A DNA stretch of 64,000 nucleotides from Branchipolynoe longqiensis (Eukaryota; Annelida; Polychaeta; Phyllodocida; Polynoidae): positions 47,189,015 to 47,253,014 of the forward strand of contig CM059189.1 in NCBI GenBank assembly GCA_030323885.1, written 5' to 3'. Under the pieces are notes generated by a model. That model made no database searches. It was not told the origin of the DNA and saw only the letters and a list, made by a program, of their open reading frames with translations. Numbering within the stretch: position 1 is the stretch's first letter; the number at the start of each line of letters is the position of its first letter. The translations under genes were made by a program, and so were the position numbers. Below, one piece after another: positions 23,001 through 38,000 of the stretch.

Positions 23001-26000
23001 GTTTGCTTGTGTTTCGATGCGTACAACTTTGAAGGAACAAAAGGAGGAGTGTCAATTAGAATTAAAAGGCAAGGTGGGTGGTTTTGGTGAGTGGTGGGTG
23101 GGTGAGTGAGTGAGTGAGAACACCAGTGAGTTAGTGAATGAGTGAGAATACCAGTGAGTGAGTGAGAACACCAGTGAGTGAGTGAGAATACCAGTGAGTG
23201 AGTGAGTGAGTGAGTGAGTGAGTGAGTGAGTGAGTGAGAATACCAGTGAGTTAGTGAGAATACCAGTGAGTTAGTGAGTGAGTGAGTGAGTGAGAATACC
23301 AGTGAGTGAGTGAGTGAACGGTGAGTGAAAATACCAGTGTGTGATGGAGAGTGAGTTAGTGAGTAAGAATACCAGTGCGTGAGTGAGTGAATGGTGAGTG
23401 AAAATACCAGTGTGATGGAGAGTGAGTGCGTAAGAATACCAATGTGTAAGTGAGTGAGTGAGTGAGTGAAAATACCAGTGTGTGGGTGAGTGAATGAAAG
23501 TGAAAATACCAGTGCATGAGTGAATGAGTGTGTGAGAATACCAGTGTGAGTGAGCATGAGAATACCAGTGTGAGTGAGTGCGTGAGTGAGTGGAAATACC
23601 AGTGTGTGAGTGAGTGAGTGAATGAAAGTGAAAATACCAGTGTGTGAGTGAATGAGTGAGTGAATGAGTGAGTGAATGAGTGAGTGAGTGAGTGAGTGAG
23701 TGAGTGAGTGAGTGAGTGAGTGAGTGAGTGAGTGAATCTGCTGAACTCCATGTTGGCAATACAGTTATTTTAATGGGGGGACAAAGAAGCAGTTGGACGA
23801 TAGAAAGTAAGAGAGGTGGGGTGATGGAATAAATTTAAAGAAGATGTTAATTACATTCGCTCCTTCAAGTTTGTTTGTTTGTTGTTGTTTTATGTCCTAG
23901 CAACATCTAAGGTCATATCAGGACGGGTACCGACTTGTGACAGTGCGCACTCATGGCGACTTTATAGTGCTGTCCCACTGGCAAACCAGGCCGCCGGCAC
24001 CATGACCTGGTGGTATCCCACTCAGTCACAGTATCCTGACACTGAGCACACCAGTCCTTGCCCTATCCTAATAATGCCGAGCGCCTGGCTAGGAAGCGAC
24101 AAGTATCAATTTTAAAGTCATTGGTTTGACTCGACCGGGACTCGAACCCACGACCCCACGATCTACCAGCACGGGAGACGGACGCTCTAACTCCTTCAAG
24201 AGGGGACAATTGGGTCTTCCTCATTCCACTACTCCTTGCCATAGCAATGCCAAGCGCCAGGCTAAGTGGAGACAAGTATAAATCTTTACGCCATTTGATT
24301 GACCCGGCCAGATTTGAACCCCATGACCTACCAAATGGGAAATGGGCGCTCGACTATTTCGGTCATCCCCTCTGGTTTCCAACAGAATCAATAGACCCCT
24401 TTCAATGTTTGTAAACATTGTGTATGTGCGCGCAGCTTGGCTGCAGAACGAATGCACACTGCCACTGAGTTTGCCAGTACGCGCAGTGCAAAACCTCAGT
24501 TTTATTCAAAATTAATAGAAATCCAGAACCCTAACTGTATCAATTTAATATAATCTTTTTGGTAAACATGTTTTCTACGTGTATTCCAATCAGTTTGTTT
24601 CTAGGTGGTGTGGTTTTAGAGATATTTAACTTTTTCTGTATGAAGATTGCTCACTGCCATTGAGTTTGCAGTGTGACCGGATGTTGTCCTGCAGGCAAGC
24701 AGCGCTCGCACTGACCTAAATACATGTGCTGACGTCATATGAAATTGGTCAATAGACGCACCCAGAAGAGCGCCAATAAGGAGAATGATTAGGTTACTAC
24801 TACCCCTCCCACAATATTTTCTTTTAATAAAGTAAATGAGAGTAGTCAGAAAGTAAACATGAATTTAAAATGCAAGCATAAAACAATGAACCATAAGACA
24901 GAAACAAAAACAATTTAATGAAAAAAATAAAAGTTATGAGTAGCATAACTTTTATTTAAAATAAATAAATAGACGAAAACAAATAAATGAATAAATGTAA
25001 TTCAGAATAAACTAATAATATACATTTGGTAGCTAAAAAAATTAAAGAAATCATCAACATCATGTAAATAGCAAAATAAATTTGTTGTTTGATTTATGTG
25101 AATATATATATATTTATATATATATATATATAACGGAGAAGATCCCTCCTCTTATTTGCTCTGCGATTGCAACTCGTTATCCTCTTAGACGAAAACAGCA
25201 ATATTGGCACCATCATCGCCTGGTTACGGCCCTATACCCAGGGTCCATGTTCATGTGAAGATATGGAATGCAAGGCTATTTCAAGGCTTTTCAATGCTGT
25301 TTTTTTTTAATAGGAATTCAATTCTATTTTCATTTGCATTTCAGGAAAAAACAAAATGACAAATAGTGATTTCAGACTAATTTAGATCAATGAGGACAAT
25401 TTATATGGAATTCAAGGCTTTTCAAGACTAATTACCAAAAATAGGTTAAATTCAAGGCTTTTCAAGGCCTTCAAAAGGTCCAAATGAAGACTTGTCAATA
25501 CTTTCCAGGCCCCGTAAGGACCCTGTATACCTTACTCTACAGTGCTCTCACTTGCTAGTAATACCAATAACTGGAAAAACTGTCAAATAGAAGGAAAACG
25601 ATAGGTTGTTGTCTACATCCCCCTAACACGGCCTGAAACTGCGAGCTAAATATACAAATATCTCTAACCAACGCTTCCAAAGAAATTCCCACCAAAAAAA
25701 AACCCAACTCCTTTAAAAAATACAAAAAAACACCAATTGTGTCGGAAAGACCACTGCACCTACGCTAGCTGTTTATTGACCTAGCAATATCTAAGGTTAC
25801 GAGCATTCGGAATTGTGAAAGTGTACACTGATGGCGACTTATTAGTGGTATAGTGTCCCAGTGACCAAGGAAAAATATCCCTTGAAAAACTAGGGGGGGC
25901 TTAATATTGGTGCAATCTGCCACCTACTTGGACATATTTTGGGCTTGAAATTCCAACTGTTTTAAGACTTCAAGACTAACATAAGTTCCAATTTTGGTGT

Positions 26001-29000
26001 GGGGAGGGTAGGGTTTTCGTGGACAGGATTTTTTCCCCTGCTGATTCAGAAACTCAGTTTTCGCTGAAATCAGCGATTTCGCTGAGAAATGGGATCCCTG
26101 AAAATTGATACTTTGTTACTACCTTGCGCTCTGCGCCGCATTAGCGATATGTTGAGGAGCAGTGAAATGAGGAAACCCAATTCGAATTCCCCTTGCTTAA
26201 TAAGTGGATGTGAAATAAGTTTTAAAATCAAGGTGGCGGAGTGGTTAGAGTGTCTGACTTTTTTCTAGGTCAGACTCCTAATCTGAAGGTCGGTGGTTCA
26301 ATTCCCCATGCCCCCATCTCTGCCAATTTGGATTTCCACCGCTGTGTATAACTTACAGCGTCATCAAAGGCCAGTTGCTCTCATACCATGTCTATGTGGT
26401 GTGGGAGGTTCAAAATCCCTTGGGTCGGTAAAAGTGTAGGCTCGTGCTTTCTATCGACAAACTGTCTAATGGTGAAAACAAGCCTATTCAGACTTATCCA
26501 TGATAGGCAGTATAAATCTTCAACAACAAAAAAAGAAGTTTTAAAATCAAGGAGCGGTGCCTTACCTGTTCAAAGCCTCCGAGCAGCTCCGTGGTGTCCA
26601 TGTCGCTGTTCATGGGGAAGATGTGCAGGGGGTGCCCGGTGAGCTGAGCGAGCAGTTCCACCAGCGAAGTCTTGCCACTGGCCGTGGGACCCACCTGCCA
26701 GATGACAGCCGCGTACGGTCAGGCTTTCTCTATACATGGCATATAGCTAGCTATACATACATATATTAATTATTATATGAGACTGTCACAAAAGGTTCTA
26801 AGCAATATGGGACAAAACTTTGTCCACTGTAACGATCAACATACTATTTGCTTATGCATTTGCTCAGGATAAACTGATTTGTTTTTTACATGGTGTTTCA
26901 TAATCCCAATAGAATACATATTGATTTGAAGCAAATCTCCTTGTGTTTTCAGTGTAACCGTTTCTGTGCTGTTTTGTGTCAACCGTTAAAATGGACCAAA
27001 AAAAGGAGTTATCACCTTTTGAGACAGGCTCATACACATACATATATTAATTATTATATACATATTATATATATATATACATAATCATAAGTATATATGT
27101 ATATAATTATTATTAGTAGTAATGGACAATAATGTCCGCCAACAGCCGCTGGGACATGCGTGCGGCGGCGGGGGTGATCAGGCGAGCACTGTTGTTCGCA
27201 CCGCATGTAGACGGACACAGCTACTGAACACAGTGTAGCCTAACGGATACTACCTATAGTAAATATATGCGGTGTCTTACGCACCGTGAGGAAGAGCCAC
27301 CATGCTCTGCCCCCTACAAATAGGTATACGTCTGTATATCTAAGCTATATACAAAAATTTTATATGTGCATACATAATGAACTATATATACAGAAATATA
27401 TGGTGTTCTCTGTGGCGGAGTGGTTAGAGTGTCTGCCTTTTTACTAGGTTGGTAGTTCGATTCCCCGTGCCCCCACCTCTGCGAATTTGGATTTCCACCG
27501 CTGCGCATAACTTACAGCGTCATCAAAGGCCAGTTGCTCTCATACCATGTTTATGCGGTGTGGGAGGTTAAAAATCCCTTGGGTCGGTAAAAGTTTAGGC
27601 TCGGGCTTTCTATCGACAAACTGTCTAATGGTGAAAACAAGTCTATTCAGACTTATCCATAATAGGCAGTATAAATCTTCACAAACAAAAAAATACAAAC
27701 ATATATCAATAAGAAAAATTGTACAAGAAAGCCAGCATCAATAATCAGACTGTTAGTATGCAACAGTAAATCATAGCAGTGTTCATAACTAACAAAGTGA
27801 TTCCCCCCCCCCTCCCCCATTCTGCATACCCACAAATTATTTTCTGGCGGAAACATAGTCGGATGGTTTTGAGTTTCCGTCATTTCCTGAGATCAATATA
27901 TTAGATTGATCGTTATAATCTACCGTATTTTAGTTTGAAGTAGTTTTTATTTCAAATCGCTAACTTTTGAGATAGTTGAAGTGCAAACATGCAAAATTAT
28001 CTGACACCATAGGCCTCTGCAGTGACAGGTTTCATTAAATTGCCTCAGTATTCACTTCTACGTGGTGACAAATGTTTAATACATGCACAGGGATGAATGT
28101 GATCTCCAGCAAAAAACGCGGAAATTAAGCCGAGATTATTACACCGACGACGAATTTCCGCGAAAACGCGGATCTTCCCGCATAGACTTAGCACTGGCAG
28201 GGAATCCCGGAAAAATCCCGGAAGTCAGGCTTCAACTATCGTTGTTTTTCCGATATTATCGCCCCTCACCTAACTCATTGCTATTTGGGTGTTATGTTCT
28301 AGCAACATTTGAGGTCATATAATAATCGGATTCGAACCACCCAACTTGTTATATACATCTTAATTCCTTGGAATTTTGCTTAATGTTAATCGGTAAATAT
28401 TTAAAAATCGTGGAAATCCGCGAAACCGCGGAGATCTTTCATCCCTGCATGCACCAGTATCAAAGTTAGATATGTAGAATCAAATTTAGATAATCGATTT
28501 GCTTTTGAAAATTTGATGTTTTCATCGGACTATGCAGCTTTAAATAATACAGTAAAACCTCTCTAACCGACCACCTCCACAGATCGACCACTCCCCTATA
28601 GATATCAATCGCTTTATTTGAGTCCCAGACGATCGCCCATACAATACGACTGCAACGATAAAAAAAAACTCCCTCAACCGACCACCTCCCTAAATGGACC
28701 ATTTAAAGTCAGCACTATAGTCAGTCGATTTAGAAAGGTTTCACTGTATAATGTAGGGCGTCAAGTGAGGTAGTGGGTCAAGAAGATAGGAAGATAGGGA
28801 TTTCTTTGTCAGAAAAATAGGGACTAAATAGAGATTTCCCCCACAAAATAGGAAGAAAATAGGAATTTTGTATAACAGCAAATGTACCAAAATAGCATAT
28901 AGAGGCCGTCAAATGAGCAGTCACCTCAAAAAGTAGGAAAACAGGAAACAAACAATTGAAGTTCAAAATTGCATGGTATGATCATACTGTGCTACTTGTT

Positions 29001-32000
29001 TAAGTCTCATTCTATTTGATTCGTAGTCTACCGCATTACCCAGCTTAGTAGGTAACCCCCGCTTAGTAGGTGCCCTCCCCCCCCCCCTATTTTAAAAGAA
29101 AAATAGACATTTGCTGACAAAAATGTAGCAAAAGTGACATTCTCAAACCTTGTTTTCTAATAATCCAGAACAAATAGTGTGCAGAGCAGAGACAAATTAT
29201 GGCGTTTCGGGAAGAAAAAAAAAGGAAAAAAAAAGATGCAACGGAGTAGGACACTTGACGGCCTGGAAATGACATTCCTAAATAGACACCAAACGAAGAC
29301 CTACCAGAATGGCCATCCAGTTCATCTCGATGACCTTCATGAGGTGCTCCAGAGGTCGCAGACTGTGGTGCAGCAGTCTGAGGTCACTGCGGGGTCGCCC
29401 TCCGACCTGCAGGACCTGCGTCCGGCGTCCCAGCACGGCTCGCCCCACCTGCACAGCGTCCGTCGTCACCCACAACCCACCGCGCGGCTCGCACGCCTTC
29501 CTACTTCCGGTGCTGGCGGCGTCTCCACCCTCGTTGAACAGCTCGTACACTCGCTGTTTGTCGGCTGCCGTCCTCATCCGGGCACTGTAGATCAGGCCGA
29601 TGTACTCGCCGATGTCCCAGTCGCCGGGTGCCTGAGGGGTAGGGGAGGTGTCACGGGAAATATTTACTTTAGTCAGGCATGAAATATAAAAAAAATTAAT
29701 AAAAAAAAAAATGTGTTGTTTTTTTAAAGTTTGTTTTTAACCCAGAAATCTGTGGCGAGGAATATCTGTAAATAATCAAGAACATTGGTTGGTAGGTTGG
29801 TTGGTTGGTTGGTTGGTTGTTGAGTTTTGAGACTTGTCGCTTCTTAGCTAAGCGCTCAGCATTATTAGGATAGGGCAAGGTTGGTTGTTGGAGTTTTATG
29901 TCATGGCAACATCTAAGGTCATTTCAGGATGGGTACCGACTTATGACAGTAGATATTCATGGCGACTTTATAGCGCTGCCCCACTGGGAGACCATACTGC
30001 CAGACCCATGACCTGATATCTTCACATTATCCTGACATTGAGCCAACCATTCCTTACCCTATCCTAATAATGTCAAGCGCCTGGCTAAGAAGCAACAAGT
30101 ATCAATTTTTAAGTCATTGGTTTAACTCGACCAGAGTTCGAACCCATGGCTTCGAATCCCACAATCTACCAAAGCAGGAGACTCATCTGGACATGCTGTC
30201 TCGTCTAACATTGGAACATTTGAAACAGAATGCGCTTAAATCAGGTAAATAACAATACACCTTATTGCATATTATAAATTTACATTACCTTAATAGTAAA
30301 CAAAAATAATAATTTAAAAAAAATTAAAACAAATCTGCGGCGAGGAATTTGTAAATAATTGAGAACACTGAAAACAGAATCCGCTTGAATCGAGCAAATA
30401 ACAATACATTTTATTGCATACTAAATATTTACATTGCGGTAATATTTTTTTTACTTAAAGATTAATCAACGCTTAAATATCTAGAGATTAAATTGAAGGG
30501 ATGGGTGGGTGGGGGGGGAGGGGGAACAGCCTGCGGTTTCTGCATAAAAATCAGCGAAAGTGTAACTCATCGAAAATGCATGGATCTTCCATCCCTGAGA
30601 TTTTAAGGAAGTAATCAAATTTAATTTAGATTACCGGAGATTTTGTTATTTAAAAAGGATTGTTTGTTTATTTGTTTGTGGCGGTTTTCCATCCAAGCAA
30701 CATCTAAAGTCATATCAGGATAGGTACCAACTTGTGACAGTGTGCACTGATGGTGACTTTATAGTGCTGCCCAACTGGGATATCAGGCCGCCAGAACCAT
30801 GACCTCATTTTCCACTCAGGTCCCATTATCCTGGTACTGAGATAATCAGTCCTTGCCCTATCCTAGTAATGCCGAGTGCCAGGCTAGGTAGCGACTAGTA
30901 TCAATTTTGTAAGTCATTGGTTTGACTTGACCGATATTTAAACTCACGACCTTCTGCAAAGAAAACCTGCACTCTTACCGATTCAGCCACAGCGTCTGGC
31001 TTAAAAAAGAAAAGAAAAAGACTTACCTGGTGGGCGCGCACCAGATCACACCACCGGAAGATGTCCCTGAGGTTAAACTCCCAGGGTCCCCCGCGCTGAC
31101 CCAAGTTACGCGTCTCCATTGTCTCCACCACCATCTGGATCAGAGCGAATTGCATTAAAGATCTGGTCACGTGATCCAACCATGTATTCATTCCTTACAT
31201 AAAATGCATCTTCACAAAATATTCATACCCCAGAAAGAATCAACGACATTGCATTTCGAACGGACTATTTGAACGTGAACCTAGTTCAGTGAATATAAAG
31301 CCCTTTGACTATGTCTTATATATAATGTATCTAATTCCACCGCACCCTTCCTCGCATCACGAACCAGGGCCGTGTTCAGGGTCCGTCTCGGAGGCGCCCG
31401 TGACGTCACGCTAGTCTGAACCACAAAGGCAGTTTCTTGTCTTGAAAATGGCCGCTCCCATAGGCGGTGGCCATTTGCAATCGAAATGCTGCATGCAGCG
31501 GCCATTTTCGAGGCGCTTTTTGTCTCCTATCTGAAAAGGGAGGCGTCGCCGAGACGGACCCTGAACGCAAATAGACCAAAAAGCATCACCGAGACGCCTC
31601 CGAGACGGACCCTGAACGCGGCCAAGGTCACAGAATGGGCTACTTGAGCTCAAACTCAGTTGAGTGAATATGAAGCCATTTGACTATGCCTTATATATAT
31701 AGGCAAGTGATTGGGTGCAGGGAAAAAAGCTGAAATTTCTTTTAGGTTATCATGGGGACACACTGCATCCCACTGAGTCTCGAGAAGGATGCAAATAGTG
31801 TATTTCAGGTGTTTGAGCGGCCAGGGGAAAAAAATGGAATTTAAAAAAACGGAATTCCGGTTTCGGTGGCCAGAAATAAACCCAGAATTCCGGTTAAAAC
31901 TGGAGAAATCACATGCATGTATATATAACCTATGTAATTCCAGCGTCCCCTTCCCCACATCACGTCACAGGTCACAGAATGGGTTATTTGAGCTTGAACC

Positions 32001-35000
32001 CAGTTGAGCGAATATAAAGCCCTTTGACTATGCCTTATATATAACATATGTAAGTCTACCTCGCTCTTTCTTGCATCACGTCACAGGCCATAGAATGGGA
32101 TATTTGAGCTCGAACCCAGATTAGCGAATATAAAGCCCTAGCTTGTTAGTAAATAAAACATAGAACTGCAATGTAAAGCGGTTGGTAGACCAGTTTGTTT
32201 GTTTGTTTGTTTCTCTTACGTCCTGGAAACATCTAAGGTCATATCAGGATGGCTACCGACTTGTGACAGTGCACACTCATGGCGACTAGTACTGTCCCAC
32301 TGGGAAACCAGGCCGCCGCCACTAAACCAACAAATCAGTAAATAAGCACAGTGTAGGCAATTGCAAGCCTTCTGTATGTAACCCAATATGGCCACCGAAA
32401 GTTGTCTTGTGACGTCATTACACCCCTTCTATAGGCTGATGGACTGGGGCAGTGCGCATTTATGGTGACTGGGAAATCAGGCCACCGGCACCATGACCCA
32501 ATATCCCACTCACATTATCCTGACACTGAGCTAACCACTCATTTACCAAATAGATTAACAAATTGCCAGTGTACCTTGTGGTTGAAATCGACCATCAGGG
32601 CTAGAAGGTCACGTGGCATGGTGGGGTAGATGCTCTGCGTGATGAAGAGGAGATCGTCACGTGACAGCGGCTCCACGTACACCTGCCAAGCATAAAACAG
32701 CCATCAGCTAGCACAACAACACTGTATGTAATCACCCGTAACTCGCACTTCTAGTCTCGACATCTCCATTCGCTCTGCATAGTTCTCGTCAGTTTTAACG
32801 CATTCCCACTTCTAGTCTTGGCATCTTCATTCGCTTTGCACAGTTGTCACTAGTTTTAACGCATTCCCGCATTTAATCTCGACATCGCCATTCGCTCTGC
32901 ACATTTCTCAGTAGTTTTAACACATTCCCGCTTTTAATCTCGACATCGCCATTCACTTTGCAGTTCTCACTAGTTTTTAATGCATTCCTGCATTTTAATC
33001 TTGGCATCTTCATTCACTTTGCAGTTGTCACTAGTTTTAATGCATTCCCGCTTTTAATCTTGACATCGCCATTCGCTCTGCACAGTTGTCACTAGTTTTA
33101 ACACATTCCCACTTTTAATCTCGACGTCGCCATTCTCTCTGCACAGTTGTCACTAGTTCTAATGAATTCAAACTTCTGGTATTGGCATCGCCATTCGCTC
33201 TGCACAGTTCTCGCCAGTTTTAACGCATTCACACTTTTAGTCTTTGCATCTTCATTCACTCTGAACAGTGGTCATCAGTTTTGACACATTCCCACTTCTA
33301 GTCTCGGCATCTCCATTCATTCTGCACTTCTCACCACCGTAAATAATAAAAACATTGAAAACAAATCTAGATGAGCCCGAACAAAAAAACCCATTTTCTT
33401 AAATAAAAAAATACATGACAATATCAGACAATACATGACGGTTAAACATGTATTTAAAAAAAAAAAAACGGGTTAAAATTTGGTCATAGCTTAAAAGCAT
33501 TTGCATATTGCTGAATTCAACAACAAATCGCAAGATTTTGATTTGAGTAAACACTGTCAGTAATAACTGTCAATGGTTTTCACAATCCTAACAATGTTGG
33601 ATTGCTTTTTAAAAGTAAATTGTCTATAGCTTTTCACAGCATTTTTAAAAGTACCTAATTTTCAAGAGACATATTCAAATTATAGACCTTTTCGAGATTA
33701 TGCGAACCATGGCATTACAGCAGTACCCGTCTTCATTGAACCCCTGTGAATCGGCGAACCCCGTGCTTTGTGCAGACAAATTTTCCAATGCGCAAACTGT
33801 TCTCATCTCAATTTGACTGTTCTGACAACGACAGGACACCGGTTACGTCAGGACACCATTGGTCTAGATGTAGAATTGTCCATTGAAGACGCTGTGTGAA
33901 CCTACTAGCGGCTGGCGGCTAGCAAAGTAACGGATGGCTGTACCTGGGTGAACCTGTTGAGGAAGGACCGCGGCAGGCCCTTGCGCCCTCCGCCCTGGTT
34001 GAGCGGGTTCTGGCAGGCGAAGAGGCGCGTCTTCCCCGGCTGCACCCGGAAGCTGCGTCCCAGTTCCGGCACGTAGACCTCGGCGCGGTGATCCAGACAT
34101 GCATTCAGACCCTCCAGCACCGACTGGGACGCCAGATTTAGCTAAAGGGGGCGAGGGAAATGATGGGGAGGAAGCAAAATACCATTTATTATCCCCTTTT
34201 TCTATTTAATAAAAAGAAAAATTATTTAAATCTGATGACAAAAACCACCACGCACACACACACACATACAAACCCACTACAATTACAATTTTTCATAGGC
34301 TATGGTAGTGTATAACATTTCTTTATTCCTTCTTTTACACCTGGCCGAATGAGTTGAGCGTCCGTATCCCGTTTTGGTAGATTGTGGGATTCGAACCCAC
34401 AGGTTCGAACCCTGGTCGAGTCAAACCAATGACTTTAAAAATTGATACTTGTCGCTTCCTAGCCAGGCGCTCAGGATTATTAGGATAGGGCAAGGACTGG
34501 TTGGCTCAGCATCAGGATAATGTGACTGAGTGGGATATCAGGTGCTGGCGGCCTGGTGTCCTAGTGGTGCAGCATTATAAAGTTGCCATGAGTGCGCAGT
34601 CACTAGTCGGTACCCGTCCTGATATGACCTTAGATGTTGCCAGGGCATAAAACTCCAACAACCAACGAACAATCTTTAATACTTTTATACGTTTGCTTGT
34701 TGGGAGTTTATGCCCTAGAAACATCTATGGTCATATCAGGTTCTACAGTGTTCTCTGTCAACAACAACAAAAATCAGAAATCTACGGTGAGGTTATTTGT
34801 AAATAATGTTGTTCCAGTGATATTATTAAAAGAAAGATAAGACAACGAATAAATAATTATTTTGAATTAATAGAATATTGTGACAAAATAAGACCCATAC
34901 AATTTCTTTCCTAAATGTTTTTTTGTTTAAAAGAAGTCAATCTGGTAAATCAATGGGGCTTGGAATGAGATTTTTTTAATTCAGAATGAGTGGCGCCCTC

Positions 35001-38000
35001 TGGCAGAATCTCGAGTATCCCCATTTTCTGAACAGTTATTTAAATGGCAGACGAAAGAAAACCACACTCCTCAGTAATTGATCATCACCAGAGAGGTTAC
35101 AAACAATCTTCTTACTCAGTAGGCAATTCTATTTTCCGCACCCAGTTATTTATACAAGTCGCCCAATTTGGAAATCTCAACTTCAATTTTTTTTTTGTCC
35201 CCTTTTTAAATTTGACTGAAAATTAATTTTCTTCAGAATCTTTCTAGATAAAAATGTTTTAAATTGGGACTGGCCATAATCATATTGAAAACAGGTTTTC
35301 TCCCGATCACTGCAGTGAAGCAACACTGAGGCACGGCAGTTCTTGGACGGGGGACGAGTTGGGTTGGCTTGGTTGTTTTAGGTCCTGGCAACATCTAAGG
35401 TCATATCAGGACAGGTACCGACTTGTGACAGTGCACACTCATGGCGATTCTATAGTGCTGCCCCACTGGGAAATCAGGCCACCAGCACCATGACGCGATA
35501 TCCCACTCAGTCACGTAATCCTGACACCGAGCTAACTAGTCCTTGCCTTATCCGAGTAATGCCGAGCGCCAGCCTAGGTAACAAGTATCTACCGGGAATA
35601 ATAATAATAATAATAATAATAATATATCCCATTTTCATCACATCCACAACACTGGTTGCCGTGACCAGGATCCTGTACAAACTACGCGCTGTATGGTTGC
35701 TACCCTGTGCATGAACATGTAAGTACATTGCGTACATGTAAGTGCATTGCCTGTGTATATGTAATTGTAAGCATTAAAATTACCTATGGACGTAAACCAT
35801 TTAAAGACTTACAATTCCAGGGTGACGACTGTAGTAGTCTGCACTGACCTCTCAGGCAAGTAACCACATAGACAGGTAGGCGTGGATAGGGTAGTGATAT
35901 CGAAGAGCCTAGGTGGTTTAATAGTTAGCACACTAGCCCGGAATGCAAGAGATGTGGTTTCGATTCCCACTCTAGGCGCAATATTTCCCATTTCTCATCA
36001 CCCCCTACGACAATAATAATCATAATAATCATCATCACCGCCTTACCTCGTCGAGGACGACCCAGTGGCCAGCCTTGAGTGCTTGGAGGAGCGGCCCGTC
36101 CCTCCATGCGAACTGCCCGCCTTCGCCCCCTTCCACGGGGAGATCAGCCCCGAACAGATCAGACACGTCCTGGAGGAGACAGGGGGTGAATGAAGACTTA
36201 CAGAGCACAGACGGGTCACGTGGGGGGGGGGGGGGGGGAGTGGGTGTTGGTTGGTTGTTGGAGTTTTAAGTCCTGGCAACATCTAAGGTCATATCTGGAC
36301 GGGTAACGACTTGTGACAGTGCATACTCATGGGGAATTTCTAGTGCTGCCCCGCTGGGAAATCAGGCCACTGGCACCGTGATCCGATATCCCACTCAGTC
36401 ACATTATCCTGACACTGAGCTAACCAGTCCTTGTCCTATCCTATTAATGCAGAGCACCAGGCTAGGAAGCGACAAGCATTAATTTCATAAGTCATTGGTT
36501 TGACTCGACCGGGAACCAAAATCCCGATCTCTCGCACGCGAGGCCCGCACTCTCTTGATTCGGCCACCACGCCCGGTAGGAGGGTCATGTCTTAACCATA
36601 TAACCTAGAGTGTACCAGGGATGAAAGGGGTATGCGGCAAAAAACGCGGAAATCGAGCCGAGATTATCACACTGACAGTAAATTTCCACGAAAACGTGGA
36701 TTTTCTCTCATAGGATTAGCACTGTCAGGGAATCACCCCAAAAATTTGTGTAAACCTACGATTAAAATGGTGCCTTGAAATTCAAACAAATAATTAAAAA
36801 TAACATTCTCACTCACTGTCAATGAATTACAACATCAACAAAACAAAGATAGCAAATTTATTTTTAAATTATACACAGTCAAATTTGCATACAGGATTCC
36901 CCCCCCCCCCCACTGGCGCTGATTTGAAACGATTTCGCTGAGAAATGGGATCCCTGTCTAATGAATATAAATAATGACTCCCATTTTTTAAATACAAAAA
37001 CATTTCTTTCTCAATCCACTTTTAACTATTGAAAACTCATACAAGATCTTGTCCCCCAACAATTGCTGTGACACCACCGGCAGCCATGGCGCACTCACGG
37101 TTTGCTCTGAGAGGTTGATCCTGACGAGAGGGTGGCCCGACATGGCGGCTATGGCGCCCACCAGGGAGGTCTTGCCGACACCGGGCGGCCCTTCCAGCAG
37201 CACCGGGCGGGGCAGCTGCAGGGCGCGCAGCACCCGCCGGGCATTTGCACCAGTCGTGGGGGCCTGGAGGGCGTACAGGGGCTCCGCGCAGGAACCAAGC
37301 GCCAGCTCACCTGTAGCAACACGGATATATCAGCAATGCATGGATATATCAGCGATTTACAGATATATCAGCGATATACAGCTATTTCAGCGATATGCAG
37401 ATATTTCAACAATGTATGGATATATTAGAAATGTACAGATATATCAGCAACATACCGAGATATCAGCAATGCACCGATATATCAGCAATGCACAAATTTA
37501 TCAGCAATGCACAAATTTATCAGAAATGCACAAATATATCAGCAATTTACCGATATATCAACAATACAGACATATCAGCAACGCACGGATATATATATTT
37601 TTATTTTTTTTTAATTGAAGAGGTATTTACTCTGCCCATAACGTATAAGCTCCTGTCAGGGTGCTTGTTTTCAACGCTGGACAGCTGTGGTGCTGTCTTG
37701 ATCTGTTCCTTTGCCCAGGAGTGTTTACCTGTGTCTGCTCGGGTCAGCCTTCTGCAATTTTGGTTGTTAGTTATAGCCTATGTTAGTTTTTTTGTAATTT
37801 TCCAGTTTTTTTTGTCTAGTCTGAGTAATGATCCTTAGCCTACTATGTACATCTACTTGGGTGACATGCAGGCTTGTGGGAGAGGATCCCGTTCCATTCA
37901 GATTTTTGTTATTTGTTACAGCATCCTTTCACCTAAACCCTGTCCTTAGATAGTGCACTCGTGTGCTAGAACACACTCGGACCCTTTAGGATTGCGGCCA

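Noticed and set aside
22967..23759. Thr-His-Ser-Leu open frames
   Set aside because: Translation of the GAGT minisatellite.
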